From: Vreelandella malpeensis
GTDB taxonomy: Bacteria > Pseudomonadota > Gammaproteobacteria > Pseudomonadales > Halomonadaceae
Length of the DNA: 64,000 bases
Reading direction: 5' to 3'
Assembly: GCF_020622355.1 (NCBI RefSeq)
Contig: NZ_WHVL01000002.1
Span: forward strand, 186,001 to 250,000
Positions 41,153 through 49,900 of this stretch are shown here, piece by piece (positions within the stretch are counted from its first letter, which is position 1; the number at the start of each line of letters is the position of its first letter). Both the position numbers and the translations under genes were made by a program. A model generated the notes under the pieces. It made no database searches. It saw nothing but the letters and a program-made list of their open reading frames with translations, and had not been told where the DNA came from.

Positions 41153-42172
41153 ATGCTCGAACGTTTCACCCCTCGTGGATTCGCGCTCCTCACCCTGGCG
41201 CTGGGATTACTGGCTTTATGGAGTACGGTTCTCATGGCACAACAGCGCGACCCTGACCGCACCCTCGGCCATACCGTTCTGGACGAGTCCATCCAGGCCT
41301 ACCGGTTCGAGCAATTCGATGTCGCTCATGGCGATGAGGCTCGGCGCTGGCGCATCACACTGGCCATTCCCGAATACCCGGCACCGGCGGCGGGCTTTTC
41401 CGCCATGTGGATGCTCGACGGCAACGCCGCGCTGATGGCCTTCGATACCGACCTGCTCGAGATGCTCGCCGAGCGCCCTTCCCCGCCGGTGCTGGTGTTT
41501 CTGGGCTACGCAAGCGAGCTGCGTACCGACCCGCGCCGTCGGAGTGATTACACTTTCACCGCCCTCGACGGCGATGACACCCTGCCTCCGGGACAGCAAG
41601 GCGGCGGCGCGGATGCTTTTCTGACCGCCCTCGAGCAGCGCATACGCCCCGAGGTCGAGTGCCGCGTGACGCTGGCACCCAACCAGCAGACGCTCTGGGG
41701 GCACTCCCTGGGCGGGCTGTTCGTGCTGCATACGCTCTATACCCGACCCGACGCTTTCAACCACTACGCGGCGGCGAGCCCGTCGCTCTGGTGGCACGAA
41801 GGCGCGCTGCTCGATGCGCCCGAACGCGCCTTTCTAGCCCAGGGAGTGTCGCAACCCACGCGCGTGCGCATCACCCTGGGCGGTGCCGAGCGCGCCCGCG
41901 ACCACCGCCATCGCGACCTGAACGACCCGCGCGTGCAGGCCCACCTGGCGCGGATCATTAGCGTGCCTGCAGATGCGCCCCCCCGCCTTGCCGAACGCCT
42001 GGCAGAGGTAGCGAACCTGAAGGCAAGCTACCGGGAGTTCCCCGGACTTGGCCACGGCCCGATGCTCAACGCCTCGCTGCAGGACGCGCTGGAGTGGGGC
42101 TTTCCACCGAAGAAGTCCGGCCCTGAGCGGCTAGCACGCCCTGCTCGTTGCAGTGTTACTCAGCCGGAATAA
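41153..42172 (+). CDS. IroE-like siderophore esterase (alpha/beta hydrolase)
   Basis: 339 residues. An N-terminal hydrophobic segment (FALLTLALGLLALWSTVLMA) looks like a signal peptide or anchor, placing the enzyme in the periplasm. The nucleophile Ser185 lies in GHSLGGLFVLHTLY, followed by NHYAAASPSLWW, and the C-terminal His in FPGLGHGPMLNAS; both blocks closely resemble IroE, which hydrolyses catecholate siderophores such as enterobactin and salmochelin. A Fur-like box upstream supports iron control. ATG 41153 has AAAGGA seven bases upstream and was preferred to ATG 41135. No siderophore synthesis or receptor genes are adjacent. The 3' end overlaps the convergent glpM-family gene by 13 bp. 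Confidence 0.85.
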   Translation: MLERFTPRGFALLTLALGLLALWSTVLMAQQRDPDRTLGHTVLDESIQAYRFEQFDVAHGDEARRWRITLAIPEYPAPAAGFSAMWMLDGNAALMAFDTDLLEMLAERPSPPVLVFLGYASELRTDPRRRSDYTFTALDGDDTLPPGQQGGGADAFLTALEQRIRPEVECRVTLAPNQQTLWGHSLGGLFVLHTLYTRPDAFNHYAAASPSLWWHEGALLDAPERAFLAQGVSQPTRVRITLGGAERARDHRHRDLNDPRVQAHLARIISVPADAPPRLAERLAEVANLKASYREFPGLGHGPMLNASLQDALEWGFPPKKSGPERLARPARCSVTQPE

Positions 42173-42501
42173 AAGCGCGTCCAGCCCCAAAGCAGCAGCA
42201 GCGCGACGAACAGCCAGACCAAAGTGGCGGCGGTGAGCGTGCCGGCCAGGCTGAAACGGTAGCTGGCGTAGTAGATGGCGGCGAGGTACGCCGCGTAGGG
42301 AATCAGCGAACAGAGCCCGAACAAGGCGGTAGTGCGCAGATCCGCCATGCCGCGCTCACTACCGACGATGTAGTGGGCAATCAGTGCAAAGGTAGGGAAC
42401 AGCGGTACCAGGCCTGCGATGAAAAAGCTTTTGGTGCGCGAGAGCAGCGCGATAAGCAGCACCGCCAGCGCCCCGAGCAGGCATTTCAACATTAACGCCA
42501 T
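42160..42501 (-). CDS. glpM: GlpM/YdgC family inner-membrane protein
   Basis: 113 residues with four membrane helices. The stretch AGLVPLFPTFALIAHYIVGS and the following ERGMADLRTT are nearly identical to E. coli YdgC and to the GlpM protein of Pseudomonas, where it was linked to alginate production. The molecular role is unknown. GGGAA lies upstream of ATG 42501. Confidence 0.9.
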   Translation of the reverse strand: MALMLKCLLGALAVLLIALLSRTKSFFIAGLVPLFPTFALIAHYIVGSERGMADLRTTALFGLCSLIPYAAYLAAIYYASYRFSLAGTLTAATLVWLFVALLLLWGWTRFYSG

Positions 42502-42581
42502 CGTCTGTTCCCTTGTTCTCGCTGTTCATTGATCGACCGGCAAGCCCGACTTGCGGTCATGTCACCAGGCGCTTTAAACGA

Positions 42582-44099
42582 TCAATGCGCCGGTGTCCTT
42601 CTAGTCTGCAGTCTCGCCAGCAGGTAGAAAATGGCAATCATCCCGGCGATGCTGAAAAGTACGGTGAGGCTGCTGTGGGTGATCCCGGCTATCACGAACG
42701 ACACCAGGGTGATGGCGCCATTGACCAAGGCATAGGGTAGCTGCGTCTTGACGTGGTCGATGTGATCGCAACCGGCGCCGGTCGAGGCGAGAATGGTCGA
42801 ATCGGAAATCGGCGAGCAGTGATCACCGAAAATACCACCGGACAACACCGCTGCGATACTGACGATGATCGGCGCCTCCAGGCCTGCCGCCATGGGAATC
42901 GCCAGCGGCAGCATGATGGCGAAGGTTCCCCAGGAGCTGCCCGTGGCAAAGGACATGCCCGCTGCCGAGAGGAAAATGATGGCGGGGACGATGAATGGCG
43001 GTATCGTCCCTTGAGTCAGCGCCACGATATAGTTGGCCGTTCCCATTTCCTTGAGCAGGGACCCGAGCGCCCAGGCAAGCACCAGAATCAGCACCACGCT
43101 GACCATCTTTTGCATGCCGGCCAGGTAGGTATCGAAGATGGCTCCCAAGCGTTTGACCTTGAAGTAGAGCATCATCGCGATGAGCACGACCGAGGCAAAG
43201 AGGTAGGCCGTACTCAGTGCGACGCGAAAGTCACTGCCCGGCACCGTCTGAAAGGGGAACCCTGCCGCAATCAAGAGCCCGAACAGCGTCACGAAAAGAA
43301 CGGCCAGAGGTAGCCAGATCAGGGATGGGTGGCTTTCTACGCCGCCATACTTTTGATCGACGTCGATATTGCGTAGCGGTGTCGAGCCCGGCCAGTAGAG
43401 CTTGCCGGTTTCCAGAACCCGCTGATCGGCTCGCCTCATCGCACCGAAATCTACCCGCGCGATGGCCACGGTAGGAACCGCGAGCACCGTCAAGATGGCA
43501 TAGAACTGGAAAGGTATTGCTTGCACGAAGGCGCTGAATTCGGGGGTATCGATACCCAGATGACCGAACTCTTCACCGATCAACCCCATTATGTAGACGC
43601 CCCACCCGATGAAGGGAATCAGGACAGCGACCGGCGAGGACGTGGAGTCCAGTATCCAGGCAAGCTTTTCACGCGAGGCTTTGACCTTGTCGAAAATCTT
43701 TTCGAAGACGGGCCCGACGATCAAGGGGGTCCCCATATCCGAGAAGAAGATGATCAGGCCACCGCACCAAGCCGCTATCTGCGTCTTGGCCTTGGTGTTC
43801 AGGTAAGCAATGGTGCGACTTGCCATTGCCGCCCCGCCACCCGAATGCTCGACCAGCGCAACGAATCCCCCGATGAAGAACAGCAGCACGATAACCGCCG
43901 CATTGTAACTATCGGTCAACTGTGGGGAGAGGTAATCGCGAATGGTACTGGTGGTCGCTTCAAGAGGATTACCCGCAGAAAGAATCAAAAGCCCCGTGAA
44001 CAGTCCCACGAAAAGCGAAATGATGACGTTTCTGAACGTGACGGCAAGCGCAATCGACAAAAGCGGGGGGATCAAGGAAACGAATCCCATATTCTCCAT
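42582..44099 (-). CDS. NhaC-family Na+/H+ antiporter
   Basis: 505 residues with 11-12 membrane helices. NhaC-family features include GGFVALVEHSGGGAAMA (near residue 77), DSTSSPVAVLIPFIGWG (near 151), AAGMSFATGSSWGTFAIM (near 387) and GGIFGDHCSPISDSTILAS (near 421). The last is a strongly conserved block of this family. The protein should exchange Na+ (or couple an organic substrate such as malate/lactate) with H+; the exact exchange is not predictable. ATG 44099 has GGAG nine bases upstream. It stands alone on its strand behind a 240-bp gap. Confidence 0.9.
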   Translation of the reverse strand: MENMGFVSLIPPLLSIALAVTFRNVIISLFVGLFTGLLILSAGNPLEATTSTIRDYLSPQLTDSYNAAVIVLLFFIGGFVALVEHSGGGAAMASRTIAYLNTKAKTQIAAWCGGLIIFFSDMGTPLIVGPVFEKIFDKVKASREKLAWILDSTSSPVAVLIPFIGWGVYIMGLIGEEFGHLGIDTPEFSAFVQAIPFQFYAILTVLAVPTVAIARVDFGAMRRADQRVLETGKLYWPGSTPLRNIDVDQKYGGVESHPSLIWLPLAVLFVTLFGLLIAAGFPFQTVPGSDFRVALSTAYLFASVVLIAMMLYFKVKRLGAIFDTYLAGMQKMVSVVLILVLAWALGSLLKEMGTANYIVALTQGTIPPFIVPAIIFLSAAGMSFATGSSWGTFAIMLPLAIPMAAGLEAPIIVSIAAVLSGGIFGDHCSPISDSTILASTGAGCDHIDHVKTQLPYALVNGAITLVSFVIAGITHSSLTVLFSIAGMIAIFYLLARLQTRRTPAH

Positions 44100-44339
44100 A
44101 TCTTTCTACTCCTGAAAGAGTGGTGGTGCTGGCGAGCTGAAAAAGACGAGGCGAGCGCCATCAATCACTCATGAACCCTTTCAGGAAGTCGAACACTTGA
44201 AAAGGTGAAGCTGGCAAGTTCGATGACATGAAGACGTTGGCAAACGTTCGAATGAATGCGCCCACCGCTGGCCCGTTCGTCAGGGCGCACAATATCTTAC
44301 ATTGCACAAACATAATCAATTTCTTATGCAAGCAAGCGC
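44100..44339. promoter_or_regulatory. 240-bp gap upstream of nhaC, promoter region only
   Basis: No gene recognised. The part nearest the MarR gene (about 44285-44335) is AT-rich and on the minus strand offers a weak -35/-10 pair (TTGATT, 17 bases, GATATT). A 60-codon frame (44161-44343 minus) has no Shine-Dalgarno and no convincing composition. Confidence 0.35.
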
Positions 44340-44843
44340 TCAATCATCTGGCTGTGCGCTGTCTTCCACATCCGCCAGCAACTGCTTGATCAGCGCGTCG
44401 AGCTCCAAGCGCTGCTCGTCGCCAAGACTGCTGACCAGCCTTGCTTGAGTCCTCGTATGAGCGCCCACGGCCTCGTCGATCAGCGCAAACCCCTTCTCCG
44501 AGAGCGAAATCAGAAAGCCGCGGCCATCCTCGGGATTCTTGACGCGCTCGATGAGCCCCGCCTTTTCGAGCTGCTGGAGCCTGTGCGTCATGGTGCCGGA
44601 AGTGACCAGCGTGGACGCCATGAGGGCACTTGGCGAAAGCGCGAAGGGTGGCCCTTCACGCCTGAGCGTGGCGAGCACGTCGAAACTCGACTCGCTCAGC
44701 CCAAACGGTGCCCAGGTTTTCTCCATGGCGCGGGTCAGCACCTGGTTGAGCTGCTTGAGGCGGCCAAGCGTGCCCATCGGCGCGACGTTCAGGTCCGGAC
44801 GCTCGCGCTGCCATTGAGCGAGTATTCTATCGACATGATCCAT
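44340..44843 (-). CDS. MarR-family transcriptional regulator
   Basis: 167 residues. Winged helix with SESSFDVLATLRREGPPFAL (about 51-70), recognition helix ALMASTLVTSGTMTHRLQQL (about 74-93) and wing PEDGRGFLISLSEKG. It starts at ATG 44843 (MDHVDRIL). The frame upstream runs into the operator region. Divergent from the DMT transporter gene, with two near-identical palindromes between them, so it very probably represses both itself and the exporter until a ligand binds. Confidence 0.92.
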   Translation of the reverse strand: MDHVDRILAQWQRERPDLNVAPMGTLGRLKQLNQVLTRAMEKTWAPFGLSESSFDVLATLRREGPPFALSPSALMASTLVTSGTMTHRLQQLEKAGLIERVKNPEDGRGFLISLSEKGFALIDEAVGAHTRTQARLVSSLGDEQRLELDALIKQLLADVEDSAQPDD

Positions 44844-44866
44844 AGCTCGAAGCTTACGGCTTTTTA

Positions 44867-44909
44867 TCTTGACGTCAAGACAATCAGTCGAATACCTTGA
44901 CATCAAGAT
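44867..44909. promoter_or_regulatory. Two MarR-type operator palindromes
   Basis: TCTTGACGTCAAGA (44867-44880, perfect palindrome) and ACCTTGACATCAAGAT (44894-44909, half-sites CTTGA/TCAAG). Their centres are 28 bp apart. ATCTTGA(N)2TCAAGAT palindromes are typical MarR operators. They fill the 85-bp gap between the divergent marR and DMT genes and must overlap both promoters. Confidence 0.8.
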
Positions 44910-44928
44910 AACAGACCAGAGCCCCACG

Positions 44929-45858
44929 ATGCCCAGTACCGATTCCCCTTCTTCCGTCTCGCCACGCCGCGCGCGGCTTATCTCGCTTGGCTACCTGCTG
45001 GCCGGCGGGGCACTGCTGGGGCTTTCGACCAACCTCGCCAAACTCGCCGGCGAATTCGGCCTAACGCCGCTGGCATTTCTGTTCTGGTCGCTGTGCGGGG
45101 CGGCGACGCTGTTGCTGGCACTGGCCGCGTTCAAGGGCAGGCTGCCGCCGGTCAATGCGCGTACTCTCGAGTATTACGGCGTGTCGGCGCTGGTGGGCGT
45201 GGCGGGCTCCAACCTGGTGTTCTTCTCCGCCATCGCGCATATCGGCGCGGGGTTCGTGGCACTGGTGATCACGCTGCCGCCGCTTTTGACCTATCTCGGC
45301 GCGCTGGTGCTGAAGATGGAGCGTTTCCAGGTAGTTCGCGCCCTGGGGGTGGTCTCGGCACTGACAGGTGCCATGACGCTCGCCGCCCACAAGCTCGCCG
45401 CTCCCGAGGTCGATGTTCACTGGGTGCTGATCGCCCTGCTCGGCCCGGTACTGCTCGCCATCGGCAATCTTTACCGCACCTTGCGCTGGCCTCCCGGCGT
45501 GGCGAGCGAGGCGCTGGCACCGGGCATGCTGATGGCAGCAGTGATACTGCTGCTGGGCGTCGCCATGTTGCCAGGCTTTTCGCTGCGCATACCTGCCTTC
45601 GGATGGAACACGACGCTGCTGATCGCGCTCCAGGCAACGGCCTTCGCCGGCCAGTTCCTGCTGCTCTTTTTGCTGCAGAAAAGCAGTGGCCCGGTCCTTT
45701 TGAGCCTGCTGGGCTCGGTGGGGGCGCTGTTCGGCGTGCCGGTGGCGATCTTCGTTCAGGGTGAAAGCGCCCCCGAAGGGTTGCTACTGGGTGCGGTACT
45801 GATCGGCGCGGGTATCGCGCTGCTCAATCTCGGCAAGGCGCGCGCCGCCGGCCGCTAG
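44929..45858 (+). CDS. EamA/DMT-family transporter
   Basis: 309 residues with ten membrane helices in two EamA repeats (about 20-150 and 165-300). Motifs include LLGLSTNLAKLAGEFGLTPL in the first repeat and AFAGQFLLLFLLQKSSGPV in the second. These inner-membrane proteins export amino acids, metabolites or toxic compounds. Divergent from a MarR regulator and under its likely operators, so export of an inducing compound is the best guess. ATG 44929 was chosen just downstream of the operators. Confidence 0.9.
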   Translation: MPSTDSPSSVSPRRARLISLGYLLAGGALLGLSTNLAKLAGEFGLTPLAFLFWSLCGAATLLLALAAFKGRLPPVNARTLEYYGVSALVGVAGSNLVFFSAIAHIGAGFVALVITLPPLLTYLGALVLKMERFQVVRALGVVSALTGAMTLAAHKLAAPEVDVHWVLIALLGPVLLAIGNLYRTLRWPPGVASEALAPGMLMAAVILLLGVAMLPGFSLRIPAFGWNTTLLIALQATAFAGQFLLLFLLQKSSGPVLLSLLGSVGALFGVPVAIFVQGESAPEGLLLGAVLIGAGIALLNLGKARAAGR

Positions 45859-45881
45859 ACGCCCTCGAGCTGGCACTCCAT

Positions 45882-45992
45882 TTAGCGGGTGTCGTCGGCG
45901 GTATCGACGATGGCCAATGACCAGTCGTCGGTTCGCAGGATGACCGGCATCATGACCAGCGCGAGAATGGGGCGATCCTTTTCAATGTGCCA
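45882..45992 (-). pseudogene. Possible remnant of a C-terminal coding segment after astB
   Basis: Immediately after the astB TAA the same frame continues for 36 sense codons to a TAA at 45884, reading WHIEKDRPILALVMMPVILR then TDDWSLAIVDTADDTR. The composition is protein-like (hydrophobic strand, then acidic end) and unlike random GC-rich intergenic sequence. It has no start or Shine-Dalgarno of its own. I cannot name the parent protein; chance is not excluded. Confidence 0.3.
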
Positions 45993-47333
45993 TTACCCCA
46001 ACTGAAACGGATACACCGAGCCAATGTCGAGCAGCCCGGTCAGCTCGTCGAGGGCCGTGAGCGACTCTCGTGCAAGCTCGGGGTCGGCGAGGTCTTGCGG
46101 AATCAAGTGGTCGCGGTAGTGGCGCTCGACCCAGGCGGTGAGATCCTCATGCAGCGCAGGCGTGAGCAGTACGCGACCATCGAGCGCGTCGCGCTCGGCC
46201 TGGGAGAGCGCCACGCGCAGGCGCAGGCAGGCCGGGCCGCCACCGTTTTGCATGCTCTGCTTGACGTCCTTGACGACCACCTCGGAAATCGGATTGAACC
46301 CGGCAAGAATCAGATCCTGAATCACCCGCCATACCGCTTCGTTCTCCTGGCATTCGCCGGGCACCACCAGCGTCATGCTGCCGTCCGGGTTGGTCAAAAG
46401 CTGCGAGTTGAACAGGTACGAGCCGACGGCGTCCTCGAGACTCATCGCCTCGTGGGGGACACGCACCGGGATCAGCGGCGTGGCCATCCGGGCGCGCAGC
46501 GCCTCCAGGGTGCCCTCCTCGTCGAGAAAGGCCATCTCATGGTAGAGCAGCACAGGGCCGTTGCCGACGGCGATCACGTCGTTGTGAAAGACCCCGGCGT
46601 CGATCGCCTCCGGGTGCTGCTGGGCGAACACGCACTGCGCATCGACGAGGCCGTGCTGGCGGGCAACGGCCTGGCTGGCTTCAAGCGTCTGGCGCGCCGG
46701 GTAGCGTGAAGGCTCGCGCCCGTCACCGAAGGCTTTGCGGCCGTAGACGAACAGGTGAACGCCGGGCTCGTCGTGCTCGGCGCAGAGCCTTGTGTGGTTC
46801 GCCGCGCCCTCGTCGGCAAACGCCGGGGTGGCCGGCAGTACCGGATGGTGGATGAAGTGGCGCTCGTCGCGAAAGATCGCCTTCAGCACCCGGGCAGTCG
46901 TCTCGGGCTCAAGAAAGCGGTGAAAGCTCGACTGCAGGTTGGCCGGGGTGAAGTGCGCTCGATGATCCGGCGCGTCCACGCTCGGGGTCACCGTGGCGGC
47001 GTTGGCGGTCCACATGGAGGAGGCCGAGCAGACCGCGCGCAGAAGCTGGGGGGCCTCGCCCGCCGCGCGCGCCAGCACCTCACCGTCGGTGCCGGAAAAG
47101 CCCAGCGCGCGCAGCGCGCCGATGTCCGGGCGCTGCTGGGGGGGCAGTACGCCCTGGGCATAACCCGCCTCCATCAGCGCTTTCATCTTGGCAAGACCCT
47201 GAAGCGCGCCCTGCTTCGGATTGGCGGTGAGCCCTTCGTGGCGCAGGGAGGCCAGGTTGCCCGCGGCCAGCCCCGCGTAGTTGTGGGTGGGACCGACCAG
47301 CCCGTCGAAATTGACTTCGCGAATGTCCTGCAT
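45993..47333 (-). CDS. astB: N-succinylarginine dihydrolase
   Basis: 446 residues. AstB hydrolyses N2-succinylarginine to succinylornithine, CO2 and two NH3, the second step of the arginine succinyltransferase pathway. The start [20 protein letters not shown] and the [29 protein letters not shown] and [12 protein letters not shown] blocks are AstB hallmarks, the last carrying the catalytic Cys of this amidinotransferase-like fold. ATG 47333 has GGAG four bases upstream; the longer frame starts inside the Shine-Dalgarno. Last gene of the operon, nine bases after astD. Confidence 0.96.
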   Translation of the reverse strand: MQDIREVNFDGLVGPTHNYAGLAAGNLASLRHEGLTANPKQGALQGLAKMKALMEAGYAQGVLPPQQRPDIGALRALGFSGTDGEVLARAAGEAPQLLRAVCSASSMWTANAATVTPSVDAPDHRAHFTPANLQSSFHRFLEPETTARVLKAIFRDERHFIHHPVLPATPAFADEGAANHTRLCAEHDEPGVHLFVYGRKAFGDGREPSRYPARQTLEASQAVARQHGLVDAQCVFAQQHPEAIDAGVFHNDVIAVGNGPVLLYHEMAFLDEEGTLEALRARMATPLIPVRVPHEAMSLEDAVGSYLFNSQLLTNPDGSMTLVVPGECQENEAVWRVIQDLILAGFNPISEVVVKDVKQSMQNGGGPACLRLRVALSQAERDALDGRVLLTPALHEDLTAWVERHYRDHLIPQDLADPELARESLTALDELTGLLDIGSVYPFQLG

Positions 47334-47341
47334 GGGGCTCC

Positions 47342-48829
47342 TCACAGCGTGATACCGGGCGGCAGGTTCTCGGGCAGTTCCAGCGACTCGGCCTCCATCG
47401 AAGCGACCGGGTAGGCGCAGTAGTCCGCCGCGTAGAAAGCACTTGGCCGGTGATTGCCGCTATCGCCCACACCGCCGAAAGGCGCATCTCCCGAGGCGCC
47501 AGTGGTCTGGCGGTTCCAGTTGACGATGCCGGCGCGAATACGCAGCAGAAAATCGTCCCAATCGGCGCGAACGCCGCCGATCAGTCCGGCGGAAAGCCCG
47601 TAGCGGGTGGCGTTGGCAAGCTCGATCGCCTCATCCCAGTCGCCGTAGCGGTGAATCTTGAGCAGCGGGCCGAAGTACTCCTCATCCGGCACGTCCAGGC
47701 CGGTCACGTCGATCAGCGCCGGGCTCAACAGGCTGGTGTTCTCCTCGAGGCGCTGCATGCGATTGATCACCCGGCCCCCCAGCGCTTCGAGCGCCGCCTG
47801 GGCTTTCAAGAGCCCGTCGGCGGCGGCGTGGCTTACGAGCCCGCCATAGAACGGCGCCGGTTCTTCCTCGAAGGGCCCGGCCACGTGAAGCTGCGCGATG
47901 GCCCGCGAGAGCGCCTCGATCAGCCGGTCGCCCGCCTCGCCTTTCGGCACAAGTAGCCGCCGGGCGCAGGTGCAGCGTTGCCCGCCAGACAGAAACGCCG
48001 ACTGCAGGATGGTCAGCACCGCGGCGCGCTCGTCCTGCACGTCCTTGACCACCAGCGGGTTGTTGCCGCCAAGCTCCAGCGCCAGGATCTTGTCGAGCTG
48101 ACCGGCGAACTGGCGGTGCAAGAGCCCGCCGACCTGGGCGCTGCCGGTGAACAGCAGCCCGTCGATGCGGACATCACCGGCCAGGGCCTGCCCGGTCTCG
48201 ACGCCGCCTTGCACCAAGTTGATCACCCCGGCGGGCAAGCCCGCCTCTTGCCAGCACTGAAGCGTCAGGTCTGCCGTCAAGGGCGTCTGGTCGCTGGGCT
48301 TGAACACCACGGTGTTGCCCGCTAACAGCGCCGGCACGATGTGACCGTTGGGCAGGTGACCGGGGAAGTTGTAGGGGCCGAACACCGCCATCACGCCGTG
48401 GGGGCGATGACGCAGCACAGCACTTGCGCTGCCCACCGCCTTCTCGCGCTCACCAGTGCGCTCCTGGTACGCCTTGGCGGAAAGCGCCACCTTGCCGACC
48501 ATGGCGCCGGCTTCGGTGCGCGCTTCCCACAGCGGCTTGCCGGTCTCGAGCGCGATCGCCCGGGCAAGCTCCTCGCTTCTTTGCTTGAGCACCTCGGCGA
48601 AGCGCTCGGTCAGCGCCTTGCGCTCGTCGAAGGGGGTACGCGCCCAGTCGTTGAACGCGCCACGCGCCGCCGTGACGGCCTCGCCGACCTGGGCGGGGCT
48701 GGCAGCGCCGCCCTGCCAGAGCGTCTGGCCGCCGACCGGATCAACCTTGGTGAAGCCTTCGCCGGCACCATCGATCCAGCGCCCGTCGATCAGCTGCTGT
48801 GCCTTGGCGCTCGAGGAAAGTGAAGTCAT
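47342..48829 (-). CDS. astD: Succinylglutamate-semialdehyde dehydrogenase
   Basis: 495-residue NAD-dependent aldehyde dehydrogenase converting succinylglutamate semialdehyde to succinylglutamate. [20 protein letters not shown] (near 155-174), the Glu in [13 protein letters not shown] (near 250) and the nucleophile Cys in [11 protein letters not shown] (near 287) are as in AstD. The start ATG 48829 overlaps the aruG stop by four bases (ATGA) and follows AGGAG. Downstream astB begins nine bases after the stop. Confidence 0.96.
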   Translation of the reverse strand: MTSLSSSAKAQQLIDGRWIDGAGEGFTKVDPVGGQTLWQGGAASPAQVGEAVTAARGAFNDWARTPFDERKALTERFAEVLKQRSEELARAIALETGKPLWEARTEAGAMVGKVALSAKAYQERTGEREKAVGSASAVLRHRPHGVMAVFGPYNFPGHLPNGHIVPALLAGNTVVFKPSDQTPLTADLTLQCWQEAGLPAGVINLVQGGVETGQALAGDVRIDGLLFTGSAQVGGLLHRQFAGQLDKILALELGGNNPLVVKDVQDERAAVLTILQSAFLSGGQRCTCARRLLVPKGEAGDRLIEALSRAIAQLHVAGPFEEEPAPFYGGLVSHAAADGLLKAQAALEALGGRVINRMQRLEENTSLLSPALIDVTGLDVPDEEYFGPLLKIHRYGDWDEAIELANATRYGLSAGLIGGVRADWDDFLLRIRAGIVNWNRQTTGASGDAPFGGVGDSGNHRPSAFYAADYCAYPVASMEAESLELPENLPPGITL

Positions 48830-49869
48830 GACGTCTCCTGGGTGTCGAGTAGTCTGAGCGTATCGCCGGCGCTCACTTCCAGCCGGCGGGCTTCTTCCTC
48901 GCTGAGCACGAGGGTGCCGTCTTCACCGGGGCCACGCCCGATCCAGGCGGCCCGGAAGGCGTTCATGGCGGTGCTCGCCGCCATCCAGCGGCTGACGCTC
49001 TGGACCGGTGCGTCCTTGGATATCTCGACCGGATGGACGCGGGAGGTGCGCACCGCGCGCACGTCATCGATGTAGGCCTCGACGGTGGGGCCACCGTCGA
49101 AGATATCGATGTAGCCCTCCCAGCGAAGCCCCTCTTTCTTGAGCATCTCGAGAGCCGGGCGAGTGTGGCGATGCACCTGACCGATGCAGGCGCGCGCTTC
49201 TTCCGACATGAAGGTGGTGTAGATCGGAAACTTCGGCATCAGCTCGCCGATGAAACTCTTCTGCCCCAGCCCCGTGAGCCGGTCCGCCTCGTCGAAGTCC
49301 ATGGGGAAGAAGTGCTTGCCGAGGCTATCCCAGAACGGGCTGCGGTTGTGCTCATCAAAAACGCCACGCATCTCGGCGAGCACCTTGGCCGGAAAACGGT
49401 CGCGGAACTGGGCAATGAACAGCCAGCGCGCTTTCGAGAGCAGCGCGCCACTGCGCAGATGCTTGTTCGCCTCGCCGCGATACTCCGGGCGCAAAAACAG
49501 CGAACACACCTCGGCATCGCCGGTGTGATCCGAGCTCAGAAACAGCGTGTCGATGGTGCGATGCAGATCGAGCTGGACCGAGGAGTGAGCGAGCGTGCCG
49601 AGCCGGTAGTGGTAGAACGGCACCTCGCGGCCTACCTGGCCGACGATGGCGCTGCAGCCGGCGAGTTCGCCAGTGGTCTCGTCCTCGAGCACGAAGAAGT
49701 AGAGCCGGTCGTCCACCGGCGTGCGCTCCTCGAAGGCGCGCGCGGCGGCTTCGATCTTGCCAGCCAGGAACTCGCGGTTGTCGGGCAGCGATGTGAACCC
49801 CACGCCGGCCTGCTGGGAAAGCGCCTGTAGACCCTCGATGTCGTCACGGGCAATGGGTCGAATGCGCAT
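48826..49869 (-). CDS. aruG: Arginine N-succinyltransferase, beta subunit type (AruG/AstA)
   Basis: 347 residues. AstA-fold acyltransferase starting [48 protein letters not shown] and [19 protein letters not shown] are family landmarks. In Pseudomonas the alpha (AruF) and beta (AruG) paralogues form a heteromer that succinylates arginine and ornithine with succinyl-CoA; gene order here (C, F, G, D, B) is the same. ATG 49869 has GGGAG upstream, supplied by a tandem duplication at the aruF/aruG junction. It overlaps astD by four bases. Confidence 0.93.
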   Translation of the reverse strand: MRIRPIARDDIEGLQALSQQAGVGFTSLPDNREFLAGKIEAAARAFEERTPVDDRLYFFVLEDETTGELAGCSAIVGQVGREVPFYHYRLGTLAHSSVQLDLHRTIDTLFLSSDHTGDAEVCSLFLRPEYRGEANKHLRSGALLSKARWLFIAQFRDRFPAKVLAEMRGVFDEHNRSPFWDSLGKHFFPMDFDEADRLTGLGQKSFIGELMPKFPIYTTFMSEEARACIGQVHRHTRPALEMLKKEGLRWEGYIDIFDGGPTVEAYIDDVRAVRTSRVHPVEISKDAPVQSVSRWMAASTAMNAFRAAWIGRGPGEDGTLVLSEEEARRLEVSAGDTLRLLDTQETS

Positions 49870-49900
49870 TACATCTCTCCCTCCATTACATTTCTCCCTC
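49867..49900. repeat. 17-bp tandem duplication spanning the aruF stop and aruG ribosome-binding site
   Basis: CATTACATCTCTCCCTC (49867-49883) and CATTACATTTCTCCCTC (49884-49900), one mismatch. On the coding strand each unit is GAGGGAG, then A/G-AATGTAATG-like sequence, so each contains a Shine-Dalgarno and an ATG. One copy encodes the end of AruF (Glu-Gly-Glu-Met-stop), the other leads aruG. Confidence 0.85.

Noticed and set aside
42534..42557. Terminator for nhaC (GACCGGCAAG ... CTTGCGGTC)
   Set aside because: The stem has a bulge and no T-run on either strand; too weak to list.
44161..44343. 60-codon minus-strand frame between nhaC and marR
   Set aside because: No Shine-Dalgarno, start in an AT-rich promoter-like area, no recognisable sequence.
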